A DNA stretch of 64,000 nucleotides. Origin: Tenacibaculum sp. MAR_2009_124. Its GTDB lineage: Bacteria; Bacteroidota; Bacteroidia; Flavobacteriales; Flavobacteriaceae. Shown piece after piece: positions 28,841-40,900 of the stretch. The notes under the pieces were generated by a model, which was not told the DNA's origin, did not search any database, and was given only the letters and a program-made list of their open reading frames with translations. Every line of letters begins with the position of its first letter. Position 1 is the stretch's first letter. Location of the stretch: positions 1 through 64,000 of the forward strand of contig NZ_FNSF01000005.1 of assembly GCF_900105455.1 (NCBI RefSeq), given 5' to 3'. The translations under genes and the position numbers were made by a program.

Positions 28841-28904
28841 AAATAGTTCTAAATAATTTCATGAATGCCATCTCAGTATCCATTTTTTTTTCTAAAAAGT
28901 CAAA

Positions 28905-30800
28905 TTACTTTGATACAATATAAAAAAACGACCTCCTATTTTTCTGATGCTTATCTTCTGTACAGTCACCTTGGCAATTATCAACTAACTGACTTTCACC
29001 ATAACCAATTGCGCTTTCAATTTTATCGGACGAAATTCCTCTTGACACTATGTAATCTCGAGTTGCATTGGCTCTTCTTTGAGATAAATTTTCATTATAC
29101 TCATCGGTTCCTCTACTGTCTGTATGAGACTCAATACGAATAACCATCTTCGGATGTGCTTTCATTACACTAACAATGTGCTCTAGTTCATATTCCGCAT
29201 CTTCTCGAATTATTTCTAAGTTAAAATCGAAATAAATTGGGTTAATCACAATTTGATCTTCCACAATTAATGACTCTAAAGCAATATCTGCCTGTATTTC
29301 TTTCTTATCAATATCCAGTGTGTTTTGTTCTAACTCTCCTTGAATATAAGCAGGCTTTGCAGCAACTACTATATATTTACGTTCACAATCAATTTCTATA
29401 AAACTATACCCTCCATCTGACCTAGTTGTTTGCTCTGACACTGGTTCTCCTTTATCGTTGATTAATCGAACTGATACTCCTGAAATTGGATCCCCCGTTT
29501 TAGATTCACTAACAATACCATTAATAGCTTCTTTACATTGATAAATCCTAAAACTATAAATATCATCATCTCCTTTTCCTCCTTCTCTATTTGATGAAAA
29601 ATAGCCAGCTTTACGCTCTTTGTCTATCATAAAACCAAAATCATCACGAGGGCCATTTATTGGACTCCCGACATTTACTGGATCTCCATAACTAAATCCA
29701 CTCAGTTTACTCTCAAAAATATCTAAAGCTCCTAAACCCAAATGTCCATCCGAAGCAAAATACAATCTGTTATTTGATCCTACAAATGGAAACATCTCTC
29801 TTCCTTCGGTGTTAATAGTATTCCCTAAATTCTCAGGTTCACCAAAACTCCCATCATCTGCAATAGATACCTGATATAGATCCGTCTCTCCAAAGCCTCC
29901 TGGCATATCGGACACAAAATAAAGTGTTCGTTGATCCGAACTCAATGAAGGATGACCGATTGAATAATCATCATTATTAAAAGGTAATTCCTCTATGGCT
30001 CCCCATGTGTTATCAAATTGTCTTCTCGCTTTAAAAATCTTTAACTTAGCCGTTTTTTCTACATCTCCTGAGGCATCGTCTCGAGTAAAATACAATGTAT
30101 TTCCATCTTTAGTAATTACAGCATTAGACTCGTGATATTTGCTACTTAATGAAACTAGTTTTTCCGAAGCTCCAACATCTAAACTCCCTCCTTCACGCAA
30201 TTGTTGTTCTTCAGATTTATAAATATTTAAGTAGGGCTGATTATTCCACTTGTATAATTTCTTATTTTCTGAATCTTCTCTAGTTGATGAAAAATAAAGA
30301 TATCCATTATGAACAGAGCCTCCAAAATCAGAATATTTTGTATTTATTGATAAATTATGAATGTTTACAAAGGTTTTAGGTTTATTCGTAAACTCGGAAA
30401 AGTATTGCTTATTAGCTTCTAAAGCCAATACTCTACTATCATTTCCCTTTAGTTCTTTTAACTTTAGCAGCCATTTATCAGATTCAGCCGCATCTCCATT
30501 ACTCTTTAATACCTGCGCATAACGAAATAGATGCTCAGGAGAAGCAACACCTTCATGCTGTTCCATTAATTTACGATATGAATCTTCTGCATCGTGATAA
30601 GAAGATGTAAAATAATAAGAGTCTGCCAGCCTACTTAGCACTTTATAGGAACGGTCTCCTTTATCATATAATTGACGATATAAATCTGCTGATTTAGTAT
30701 ATGCATATTCTTCAAAATACCGGTTCGCTGCATATCGGCGTTGACCATAACTGGTAAAACAAATACCGAATAACAACAGCATAATAATGGTCTGTTTCAT
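28905..30800 (-). CDS. OmpA-family protein with TPR and PD40 repeats, T9SS adhesin partner
   Basis: 631 aa with a signal peptide (MKQTIIMLLLFGICFTSYGQ). TPR-like helices span about 25-140, and PD40/WD40-like blades span about 190-410 (LYFSSTREDS, LYFTRDDASG, LYFVSDMPGGFGETDLY, LYFASDGHLGLGALDIF). A carboxypeptidase-regulatory-like domain lies at about 425-505, and an OmpA C-terminal peptidoglycan-binding domain at about 530-631 (IRIESHTDSRGTDEYNENLS). This fold order is typical of the OmpA proteins encoded beside SprF and giant T9SS substrates. It starts 32 bp after sprF and shares its direction, so giant gene, sprF and this gene form one operon. A role in anchoring the surface apparatus to the cell wall is inferred. 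Confidence 0.93.
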   Translation of the reverse strand: MKQTIIMLLLFGICFTSYGQRRYAANRYFEEYAYTKSADLYRQLYDKGDRSYKVLSRLADSYYFTSSYHDAEDSYRKLMEQHEGVASPEHLFRYAQVLKSNGDAAESDKWLLKLKELKGNDSRVLALEANKQYFSEFTNKPKTFVNIHNLSINTKYSDFGGSVHNGYLYFSSTREDSENKKLYKWNNQPYLNIYKSEEQQLREGGSLDVGASEKLVSLSSKYHESNAVITKDGNTLYFTRDDASGDVEKTAKLKIFKARRQFDNTWGAIEELPFNNDDYSIGHPSLSSDQRTLYFVSDMPGGFGETDLYQVSIADDGSFGEPENLGNTINTEGREMFPFVGSNNRLYFASDGHLGLGALDIFESKLSGFSYGDPVNVGSPINGPRDDFGFMIDKERKAGYFSSNREGGKGDDDIYSFRIYQCKEAINGIVSESKTGDPISGVSVRLINDKGEPVSEQTTRSDGGYSFIEIDCERKYIVVAAKPAYIQGELEQNTLDIDKKEIQADIALESLIVEDQIVINPIYFDFNLEIIREDAEYELEHIVSVMKAHPKMVIRIESHTDSRGTDEYNENLSQRRANATRDYIVSRGISSDKIESAIGYGESQLVDNCQGDCTEDKHQKNRRSFFYIVSK

Positions 30801-30832
30801 ATATATTTCTATTTTTATATCCTTATGTTATG

Positions 30833-31756
30833 TTAAAAGAACCTTGGTGATTTTACTGTTTGAGGTTTAAATAATTCATATCGAAGTAAAATCTCATGAG
30901 TTCCTGAATTGTAATTACTATAATTAGAAGTTGTTAAATCATAAGCGTATCCTATTTGTAAAGATCTACTTACTTGAAAACCTAACATACCACTTATAGA
31001 GTCATCCCAACGCCAAGCTACTCCTAAACGAAACTTTTCATTAAACAAGAAGTTTGCCGAAACATCTAAAGACAAAGGTGCCCCGCTTACAGCTTTTGTA
31101 AGTAACGCTGGTTTAAACTTTACACTATCACTTAAATTAAACACATATCCAGCAATAAAAAAGTAATGCATTCTCTCAACTGCAACGCTTCCTCCACCGC
31201 TTACATCATCATAGTGCTCTGTTCGTAAAATATTAGGAACAGCTAATCCTACATACCAATTATTCGTATAATAATAAACTCCTGCACCTATCGTTGGCAA
31301 AAATCTGTTGATTGGTGCTGCCAATTGCAAATCATCTTTATCTCTATAGATTCCTTTGGTCCAATCTATATTAAAAAGTCGGCCTCCTAATTTCATTCCG
31401 AAGGCTAAATTAGCTTCATCGGTTGTTCGAACTGTATAGGATACATTGGCATCTATAGAAGTCTCTCGAGATGGCCCAATAACATCATTAACCAAATTAA
31501 TCCCTAAACCGACACCGCTATAACCAATTGGGGTATCATAACTCAAACTTTGAGTTTGAGGTGCTCCGTCTACTCCGACCCATTGAGCACGACCTAATAG
31601 GTTAATTACTCCATGTCCTTTTGACCCAACATAAGCAGGATTTACACTCATTGTATTAAACATGTATTGAGTATAATGCGGATCCTGTTGAGCATAAAGT
31701 GTTACACTTATCATTAACAAACTTAGTAATGTCAGATTCTGTACTATTCTTTTCAT
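30833..31756 (-). CDS. PorP/SprF family type IX secretion outer-membrane protein
   Basis: 307 aa from the ATG at 31756, chosen because it begins directly with the signal peptide (MKRIVQNLTLLSLLMISVTL, cleavage near YAQQ). An in-frame start at 31786 would add ten charged residues. The protein begins its mature part DPHYTQYMFNTMSVNPAYVG, the hallmark of the PorP/SprF family, and continues as a beta-barrel with WVGVDGAPQTQSLS and FRLGVAWRWDDSISGMLGFQ. SprF-type proteins are needed for export of a cognate giant type B substrate by the T9SS. Here the substrate is the giant protein encoded directly upstream (147 bp gap). Confidence 0.94.
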   Translation of the reverse strand: MKRIVQNLTLLSLLMISVTLYAQQDPHYTQYMFNTMSVNPAYVGSKGHGVINLLGRAQWVGVDGAPQTQSLSYDTPIGYSGVGLGINLVNDVIGPSRETSIDANVSYTVRTTDEANLAFGMKLGGRLFNIDWTKGIYRDKDDLQLAAPINRFLPTIGAGVYYYTNNWYVGLAVPNILRTEHYDDVSGGGSVAVERMHYFFIAGYVFNLSDSVKFKPALLTKAVSGAPLSLDVSANFLFNEKFRLGVAWRWDDSISGMLGFQVSRSLQIGYAYDLTTSNYSNYNSGTHEILLRYELFKPQTVKSPRFF

Positions 31757-31903
31757 CTCTTTATACTTTTGATCTTTTCTAATCACTATTGAACTATTTC
31801 ATCAAACGGTTGTAACGAACCAGATATAATCATGGCCTAAGTGATCCTTCAGACTTGGATGATTTTATTTGTTTCGTCATTTCCGTTAAACATAAATTAT
31901 GCG

Positions 31904-34900
31904 TTATTTTCTATTTATATGAATCCAACCTGTTTTTGGTTCTGAGCCATTCCCTAGATCTAAAACATAATAATATGTTCCAGATGGTAGTTGTTCATCA
32001 ACCTGAAAATTAATACGCCCGTTAGATTCCCCTGTCCAAGAATTATCATATCTACTCTTACTGTACACAATGCTACCCCAACGGTTGTAAACCTCCAATC
32101 GGTTATTCTTATACATTTCGTCACCAATACATGAAATTACAAACGTATCATTCTGTCCATCTCCATTCGGAGTAAACTCATTATATACCGTTAAACATGG
32201 CAACGTATCAGGATCTAAATAATCAGGAATTCCATCCTCATCAGTATCTAAAGAATCATCTGGCATTCCATCTCCATTATTATCTGGATTCTCATCAATT
32301 GTATCGATTCCATCACCATCATCATCCATATCTAAATAATTAGGAATTCCATCACCATCAGTATCATCTGTATTAGGGTTGCCGTCATCATCAATATCTT
32401 CTTCCGAAGTTAAAACACCATCTCCATCATCATCAATATCTTGATAATCGGCTGTTCCATCACCATCTGTATCTTGCATATCTGGAGCATCCCCTCCATT
32501 ATCTACATCTACAGAATCCATCATACCATCTCCATCACTATCCGAAATATCATCAATAACACCATCTCCATCGCTATCTAATGAAGAATCTGTTCCTCCC
32601 TCTTGAAGATCAGTTACCCCATCATTATCACTATCTAAATCTTGATAATCAGGATTACCATCCTCATCTGTGTCCATAATATCAGGAGAACTACCTCCAT
32701 TATCTGGATCTACTGAATCTGCTAGTCCATCACCATCACTATCCGTTTGATCATCTAACATTCCATCTCCATCTGAATCCAGATTCATATCAGAACCACT
32801 TTCTATAAGATCAGAAATACCATCATTATCACTATCTAAATCTTGGAAATCAAGATTACCATCACCATCGGTATCAGTGGCATTTGTACTTCCACCAGCA
32901 TTCACATCTACATCATCCGCATCTGCCGTATCCACAATACCATCGTTATCAGCATCTGTAGTACTATCTAAAACTCCATCGCCATTGGTATCTACTACTG
33001 AAGCATCTTGTCCACTTTCTACTAGGTCTAGAATTCCGTCTCCATCACTATCTAAGTCTAAATGATCTGGAATTCCATCGCCATCAGTATCTCTATCTGG
33101 ATCACCACCTTGTTCTACGCTATCTAAGATTCCATCATTATCAGAATCTAAGTCATATAGGTCTTCGATACCATCGCCATCGGTATCTGTTGTCAAGGCA
33201 TCTCCAAAGCCAACTAAGCCATCTACTGAATCTGCAATACCATCACCGTCACTATCTGTTTGATCATCAATTACGCCATCGCCATCTAAATCTAAGTTAC
33301 CTGGCAAATCTGGATTGTTTGGCTCTTCAACATCTGGGGTTCCATCTCCATCAGTGTCTGGTAAATTGTTTCCATCTACCAAATCTCCTGTGTCTATTTG
33401 ACCATCTCCGTCGGTATCTGTTCCTCCTGCTTCATCTACATCATTGATACCATCGCCATCACTATCTAAGTCTTGATAATCTGGAAGTCCATCGCCATCG
33501 GTATCTGGTCCTGTTGATGAAGTTCCTCCATTATCTGGATCTACTGAATCTGCCAGTCCATCGCCATCGGTATCAGTTTGATCATCAATCACACCATCAT
33601 TATCAGTATCTAAACTAGGATCGCCTCCGCCTTCTATAAGGTCGGATACTCCGTCATTATCACTATCGGTATCTTGGAAGTCTGGCATTCCATCGCCGTC
33701 ACTATCCGTTGGCGTAGTACTTCCGCCTGCATTGATGTCATTATCATCATTATCAGCCGTATCTACAATACCATCGTTATCGGCATCTACTGTGCTATCT
33801 AACATTCCATCACCATCGGCATCAAGTGTTGCTGCATCTTGGCCACTTTCTACAATGTCTAAGATTCCATCGCCATCACTATCTAAATCTAAATGATCTG
33901 GAATACCATCGCCATCGGTATCTCTATTTGGATCGCCATCTTGCTCCACGCTATCTAAGATTCCATCATTATCAGAATCTAAGTCATGGATATCTGCAAT
34001 ACCATCGCCATCAGTATCGGTTTGTTCTGCATCTCCAAAGCCAACTAAGCCATCTACTGAATCTGCAATACCATCACCGTCACTATCTGTTTGATCATCA
34101 ATTACGCCATCGCCATCTAAATCTAAGTTACCTGGCAAATCTGGATTGTTTGGCTCTTCAACATCTGGGGTTCCATCGCCATCAGTGTCTGGTAGATTGT
34201 TTCCATCTACTAAATCTCCTGTGTCTATTTGACCATCTCCGTCGGTATCTGTTCCTCCTGCTTCATCTACATCATTAATGCCATCGCCATCACTATCTAA
34301 ATCTTGGTAATCTGGAAGTCCATCACCGTCACTATCTGGTCCTGTTGATGCAGTTCCTCCATTATCTGGATCTACTGAATCTGCCAGTCCATCGCCATCG
34401 GTATCGGTCTGATCATCAATCACACCGTCATTATCAGCATCTAGACTAGGATCGCCTCCGCCTTCTATAAGATCGGATACTCCGTCATTGTCACTATCGG
34501 TATCTTGGAAGTCTGGCATTCCATCGCCATCACTATCCGTTGGTGTAGTACTTCCGCCTGCATTGATGTCATTATCATCATTATCAGCTGTATCTACAAT
34601 ACCATCGTTATCGGCATCTACTGTGCTATCTAACATTCCATCACCATCGGCATCTAGTGTTGCTGCATCTTGTCCACTTTCTACTAGGTCTAGGATTCCA
34701 TCTCCATCACTATCTAAATCTAAATGATCTGGAATACCATCACCATCGGTATCTCTATTTGGATCACCATCTTGCTCCACACTATCTAAGATTCCATCAT
34801 TATCAGAGTCTAGATCATGAATATCTGCAATACCATCGCCATCAGTATCGGTCTGCTCTGCATCTCCAAAGCCATCTAAACCGTCCACTGAATCTGCAAT

Positions 34901-37900
34901 ACCATCACCGTCACTATCCGTTTGATCATCAATAACGCCATCGCCATCTAAATCTAAGTTTCCTGGTAAGTCCGGATTGTTTGGCTCTTCAACATCTGGT
35001 GTTCCGTTTCCACTACTATCTGGTAAATTCGTTCCGTCTAATAGTGTTCCACCTGTATCTATTTGTCCGTTATTATCTGTATCCGTTCCGCCTGCTTCAA
35101 CAACATCATTGATACCATCACCATCGCTATCTAAGTCTTGGTAATCTGGTAAACCATCACCATCTGTATCTGGTGTTCCTGCTGCTGTTCCACCATTGTC
35201 TGGATCTACTGAATCTGCAAGTCCGTCACCATCCATGTCGGTTTGATCATCTAGTATTCCATCATTATTGGCATCTAAGTTTGGATCCGTTCCGCCTTCT
35301 ACTAAGTCAGATACTCCATCATTATCACTATCCACATCTTGGAAGTCTGATGTACCATCACCATCACTATCAGTTGGTGTAGTGCTTCCGCCTGCGTTTA
35401 CATCGGCATCATCCGCATCTGCTGTATCTAAAATACCATCGTTATCGGCATCTGTTGTACTATCTAATACTCCATCTCCATTGGTATCTACTACTAAAGC
35501 ATCTTGTCCACTTTCTACTAGGTCTAGAATTCCATCGCCATCACTATCTAAGTCTAAGTGATCTGGAATTCCATCATTATCTGTATCTCTGTTTGGATCA
35601 CCATTTTGTTCTACGCTATCTAAGATTCCATCGTTATCTGAATCCAAGTCATGAATATCTGCGATTCCATCTCCATCTGTATCGGTTTGCTCTGCATCTC
35701 CAAAGCCTACTAATCCATCTACTGAATCTGCTATACCATCTCCATCGGTGTCTGTTTGATCATCAACAACGCCATCACCATTGGCGTCTAAACTTCCTGG
35801 TAAATCTGGATTGTTTGGCTCTAGAACATCTGGTGTTCCGTTTCCACTACTGTCTGGTAAATTCGTTCCATCTAATAGTGTTCCACCTGTATCTATCTGT
35901 CCGTTATTATCAGTATCTGCTCCGCCTGCTTCTACAACATCATTGATACCATCACCATCGCTATCTAAGTCTCGGTAATCTGGTAAGCCATCGCCATCAC
36001 TGTCTGGGGTTCCTGCTGCTGTTCCGCCATTGTCTGGATCTACTGAATCTGCAAGGCCATCGCCGTCGGTATCGGTTTGATCATCAATCACACCGTCATT
36101 ATCTGCATCTAAACTAGGATCGCCTCCGCCTTCTATAAGGTCAGATACTCCGTCATTATCACTATCAGTATCTTGGAAATCTGGCATTCCATCGCCGTCA
36201 CTATCCGTTGGGGTAGTACTTCCACCTGCATTGATGTCATTATCATCATTATCAGCTGTATCTACAATACCATCGTTATCAGCATCTATCGTACTATCTA
36301 ACATTCCATCGCCATCGGCATCAAGTGTCGCTGCATCTTGTCCACTTTCTACAATATCTAAGATTCCGTCTCCATCACTATCTAAGTCTAAATGATCTGG
36401 AATTCCATCGCCATCAGTATCTCTATCTGGATCACCACCTTGTTCTACGCTATCTAAGATTCCATCATTATCAGAATCTAAGTCATATAGGTCTTCGATA
36501 CCATCGCCATCGGTATCTGTTGTCAAGGCATCTCCAAAGCCAACTAAGCCATCTACTGAATCTGCAATACCATCACCGTCACTATCTGTTTGATCATCAA
36601 TTACGCCATCGCCATCTAAATCTAAGTTACCTGGCAAATCTGGATTGTTTGGCTCTTCAACATCTGGGGTTCCATCGCCATCAGTGTCTGGTAAATTGTT
36701 TCCATCTACCAAATCTCCTGTGTCTATTTGACCATCTCCGTCGGTATCTGTTCCTCCTGCTTCATCTACATCATTGATACCATCGCCATCACTATCTAAG
36801 TCTTGATAATCTGGAAGTCCATCGCCATCGGTATCTGGTCCTGTTGATGAAGTTCCTCCATTATCTGGATCTACTGAATCTGCCAGTCCATCGCCATCGG
36901 TATCAGTTTGATCATCAATCACACCATCATTATCAGTATCTAAACTAGGATCGCCTCCGCCTTCTATAAGGTCGGATACTCCGTCATTATCACTATCGGT
37001 ATCTTGGAAGTCTGGCATTCCATCACCGTCACTATCCGTTGGCGTAGTACTTCCGCCTGCATTGATGTCATTATCATCATTATCAGCTGTATCTAAAATA
37101 CCATCGTTATCAGCATCTGTTGTACTATCTAGTACTCCATCGCCATTGGTATCTACCACTGAAGCATCTTGTCCACTTTCTACTAAGTCTAGAATTCCAT
37201 CGCCATCACTATCTAAGTCTAAGTGATCTAGAATTCCATCACTATCAGTGTCTCTGTTTGGATCGCCGTTTTGTTCTACGCTGTCTAAGATTCCGTCGTT
37301 ATCTGAATCTAAGTCATGAATGTCTGCAATTCCATCGCCGTCAGTATCGGTTTGCTCTGCATCTCCAAAGCCTACTAATCCATCTACTGAGTCTGCAATA
37401 CCATCGCCATCACTATCCGTTTGATCATCAATCACGCCATCTCCATTAGCATCTAAACTTCCTGGTAAATCTGGATTGTTTGGCTCTAGAACATCTGATG
37501 TTCCGTTTCCACTACTATCTGGTAAGTTTGTTCCATCTAATAGTGTTCCGCCTGTATCTATTTGTCCGTTATTATCGGTATCTGCTCCGCCAGCTTCTAC
37601 AACATCATTGATACCATCGCCATCGCTATCTAAGTCTTGGTAATCTGGTAAGCCATCTCCATCTGTATCTGGGGTTCCTGCTGCTGTTCCGCCATTGTCT
37701 GGATCTACTGAGTCTGCTAGTCCATCACCATCGGTGTCCGTTTGATCATCTAGTATTCCATCATTGTTTGCATCTAAACTTGCATCGGTTCCTCCTTCTA
37801 CTAAGTCTGATACTCCATCATTATCACTATCCACATCTTGGAAGTCTGATGTACCATCTCCATCGCTATCTGTTGGTGTAATGCTTCCACCTGCATTGAC

Positions 37901-40900
37901 ATTATTATCATCTGCATCGGCTGTATCTAAAATACCATCGTTATCAGCATCTGTTGTACTATCTAGTACTCCATCTCCATTGGCATCTACTACCGCTGCA
38001 TCTTGTCCACTTTCTACTAGATCTAGAATTCCATCGCCATCACTATCTAAGTCTAAGTGATCTGGAATTCCATCACTATCAGTGTCTCTGTTTGGATCGC
38101 CATTTTGTTCTACGTTGTCTAAGATTCCATCGTTATCTGAATCTAAGTCATTATCATCTGCAACACCATCACCATCGGTATCTGATAAAATCGTCACTGT
38201 TAATGTATAAACATCTCCTGTACATCCATCAGCACTTGTTGGTGTTATTGAATAAACAACCGTTTGATTTACCTTGGTAATGTTTACTAATGCATCTCCA
38301 ATTGTACTCGCAGTCGAAGAAGTAATTGTTTCTCCTGTTACATTAGTATTATCTGCCGCACTCCAGCTAAACGTAGTTCCTGCTACAGAGGTGTCGGCTG
38401 CTAGATTGTGAGATAATGTTTCTCCACTTGTTATGGTTACTGTAGGATTCGTTGCCACAAAATCTTGTGGATCGATCGTTACCGTATATGTGTAAGAATC
38501 TCCCGCACAACCATCTGGACTTGTTGGTGTTATTGTATAGACTACTGTTTGAACACTATTGCTTGTGTTTATTAAAGTGTCTGTTATACTCGTCGCTGTG
38601 GATGCACTCGTGGTTTCTCCCGTTACATCCGTATTCTCTGCTGCACTCCAACTAAAGGTTGTTCCTACTACTGGCGTATCCGAAGTTAAATCATGAGCTA
38701 AACTCGAATTGCTACATATATGATCACTTGGATCTACCGCTACAAAATCCTGAGGACTTAATGTTACTGTATATGTATAAGAACTTCCTAGACAACCATT
38801 TGAACTTGTAGGTATAATAGTATAAACTACCGTTTGAACACTATTACTTGTATTTATTAAGGTATCACCTATGGTCGAAGTTGTTTGTGCTGTTAAAGAC
38901 TCGCCTGTAACATTCGCATTGTCCGCTGCACTCCAACTAAAGGTTGTTCCTGCTACATTAACATCTGAAGTTAAATCATGAGTCAAGGCTATATTACTAC
39001 AAACCGTATCTGTTGGTGCTGCTGCTACAAATGGTTCTGGATTTACTGTTACCGTGTAGGTATATGAATCTCCAACACAACCATCTGCACTTGTTGGTGT
39101 TATTGTGTATACTACCGTTTGAACCGATCCACTTGTGTTAGTTAAGGTATCGGTAATACTTGTTGCGGTTGAAGCACTTGTCGTTTCTCCCGTTACGTTT
39201 GCATTGTCTGCCGCACTCCAACTAAAGGTTGTTCCTGCTACATTAACATCACCTGTTAAATCATGGCTTAACGCTACATCACTACAAACGGTGCCTGTTG
39301 GTGCTGTCGCTACAAATGGTTCTGGGTTTACTGTTACTGTGTAGGTATATGAATCTCCTGCACAACCATTCGAACCTGTTGGCGTAATTGTATAAACTAC
39401 TGTTTGAACTGAGCCACTTGTGTTGGTTAAGGTATCTGTAATACTTGTTGCGGTTGAAACACTTGTCGTTTCTCCTGTGACATTTGCGTTGTCTGCTGCA
39501 CTCCAACTAAAGGTATTCCCAGTGAATGTAACATCTGCTGTTAAATCGTGATTTAACGCTACATCACTACAAACTGTGTCTGTAGGAGGTGTGTTATTCA
39601 CAGGTTCTGGATTCACAGTTACAGTATAGATATATGAATCTCCTGCACAGCCAGCAGCACTCGTTGGTGTAATAGTATACACTACAGTCTGTACTGAGCC
39701 ACTTACATTTGTTAAAGTATCAGTAATGTTAGCAGCTGTAGAAACTGTTGTCGTCTCTCCCGTTACATTTACATTATCTGCTGCGCTCCAACTAAAAGTA
39801 TTTCCCGTTAGCGTTACATCTGCTGTTAAATCGTGATTCAACGCTACATCGCTACAAACCGTTTCTGTTGGCGGCGTACTATTAACGGGTTCCGGGTTTA
39901 CTGTTAACGTAACTTCTGAGCTTGTTTCACTAGCACAAACATTTTTAGTACTTGTTACGAGTAACCTGTATTTATTTGTTGAAGCAGATAACGGTACATT
40001 GGTTAATGTTAAACTTACAGTCGTTGCACCTCCATATATTCCGCCATCACTTATATTATTCCATGGTCCTGAACCTCCAACTTGTTCCTGCCAATGATAA
40101 GCTAAATCAGCTGTAGCTGGAGTACTACCACTATAATCTGGTGTGGTTGAAGGAGCTGTTCCTGTGAAGGTTGTTGTACTTAAGGAAGAAGCTGCACCCG
40201 TAAATGTTGTACTTGCTTCTGGACAAATTGTTGCATCTGTTGGCTGTGTATCAACCTGAAGCATTGTAGCTTCTACTTCATTTCCATTAACTCCGTCGTA
40301 CCCTCCAACTCCTCCAGTAACCTGACCATTGCTATCGAAACCTGTTCCATCTAATATTCCATCACTATCTCCATCAGTTCCTCCTGATTCAGTTACATCA
40401 TTACAGCCATCATTATCACTATCTACGTCTAAATGATCAAGAACCATATCTCTATCAGCATCACAAAGTCTAAGCTCTACGAAATACTGTGAATTCCCAG
40501 TAGCACCTGTTGCAAAAATTTCCATTCTTTTCGCTCCAGGTTGTTTAGCTATCCATTCGAATCTTACTCCATTGCTAGTTGCCGTACCTCCTACTGGGTT
40601 TTCTACATAGTAGGTATTTCCAGTATTCGCAGTAAAATAATCATCAATCAAGGTTGTTTGAAAATCATATTCTACTCCATCTAAAGCTATAAATCCATCT
40701 TGTAAACCTTGAGCTAAAGATCCACCATGTGCTATGGTTACAAAAGCTAAATCAGCATAAGGTCCTGAAAATTCAAAAATCGCATTTCCTTCGGTAGCAT
40801 TTGTTTTCCAAGCTAATCCTGCAGAATTTGTAGCTCCATTGGTTATGGTTACAAAAATACTACCTGTTGGCAGTCCGAATAAACTACTTATATCATCATT

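Noticed and set aside
28865..29143. Plus-strand 92-codon frame over the OmpA gene end
   Set aside because: Antisense to a well-supported OmpA C-terminal domain.
32877..38280. Plus-strand open frames over the TSP3 super-repeats
   Set aside because: Same shadow effect. Translations are Ser/Pro- or His/Leu-rich and repeat with the 831-834 bp period.
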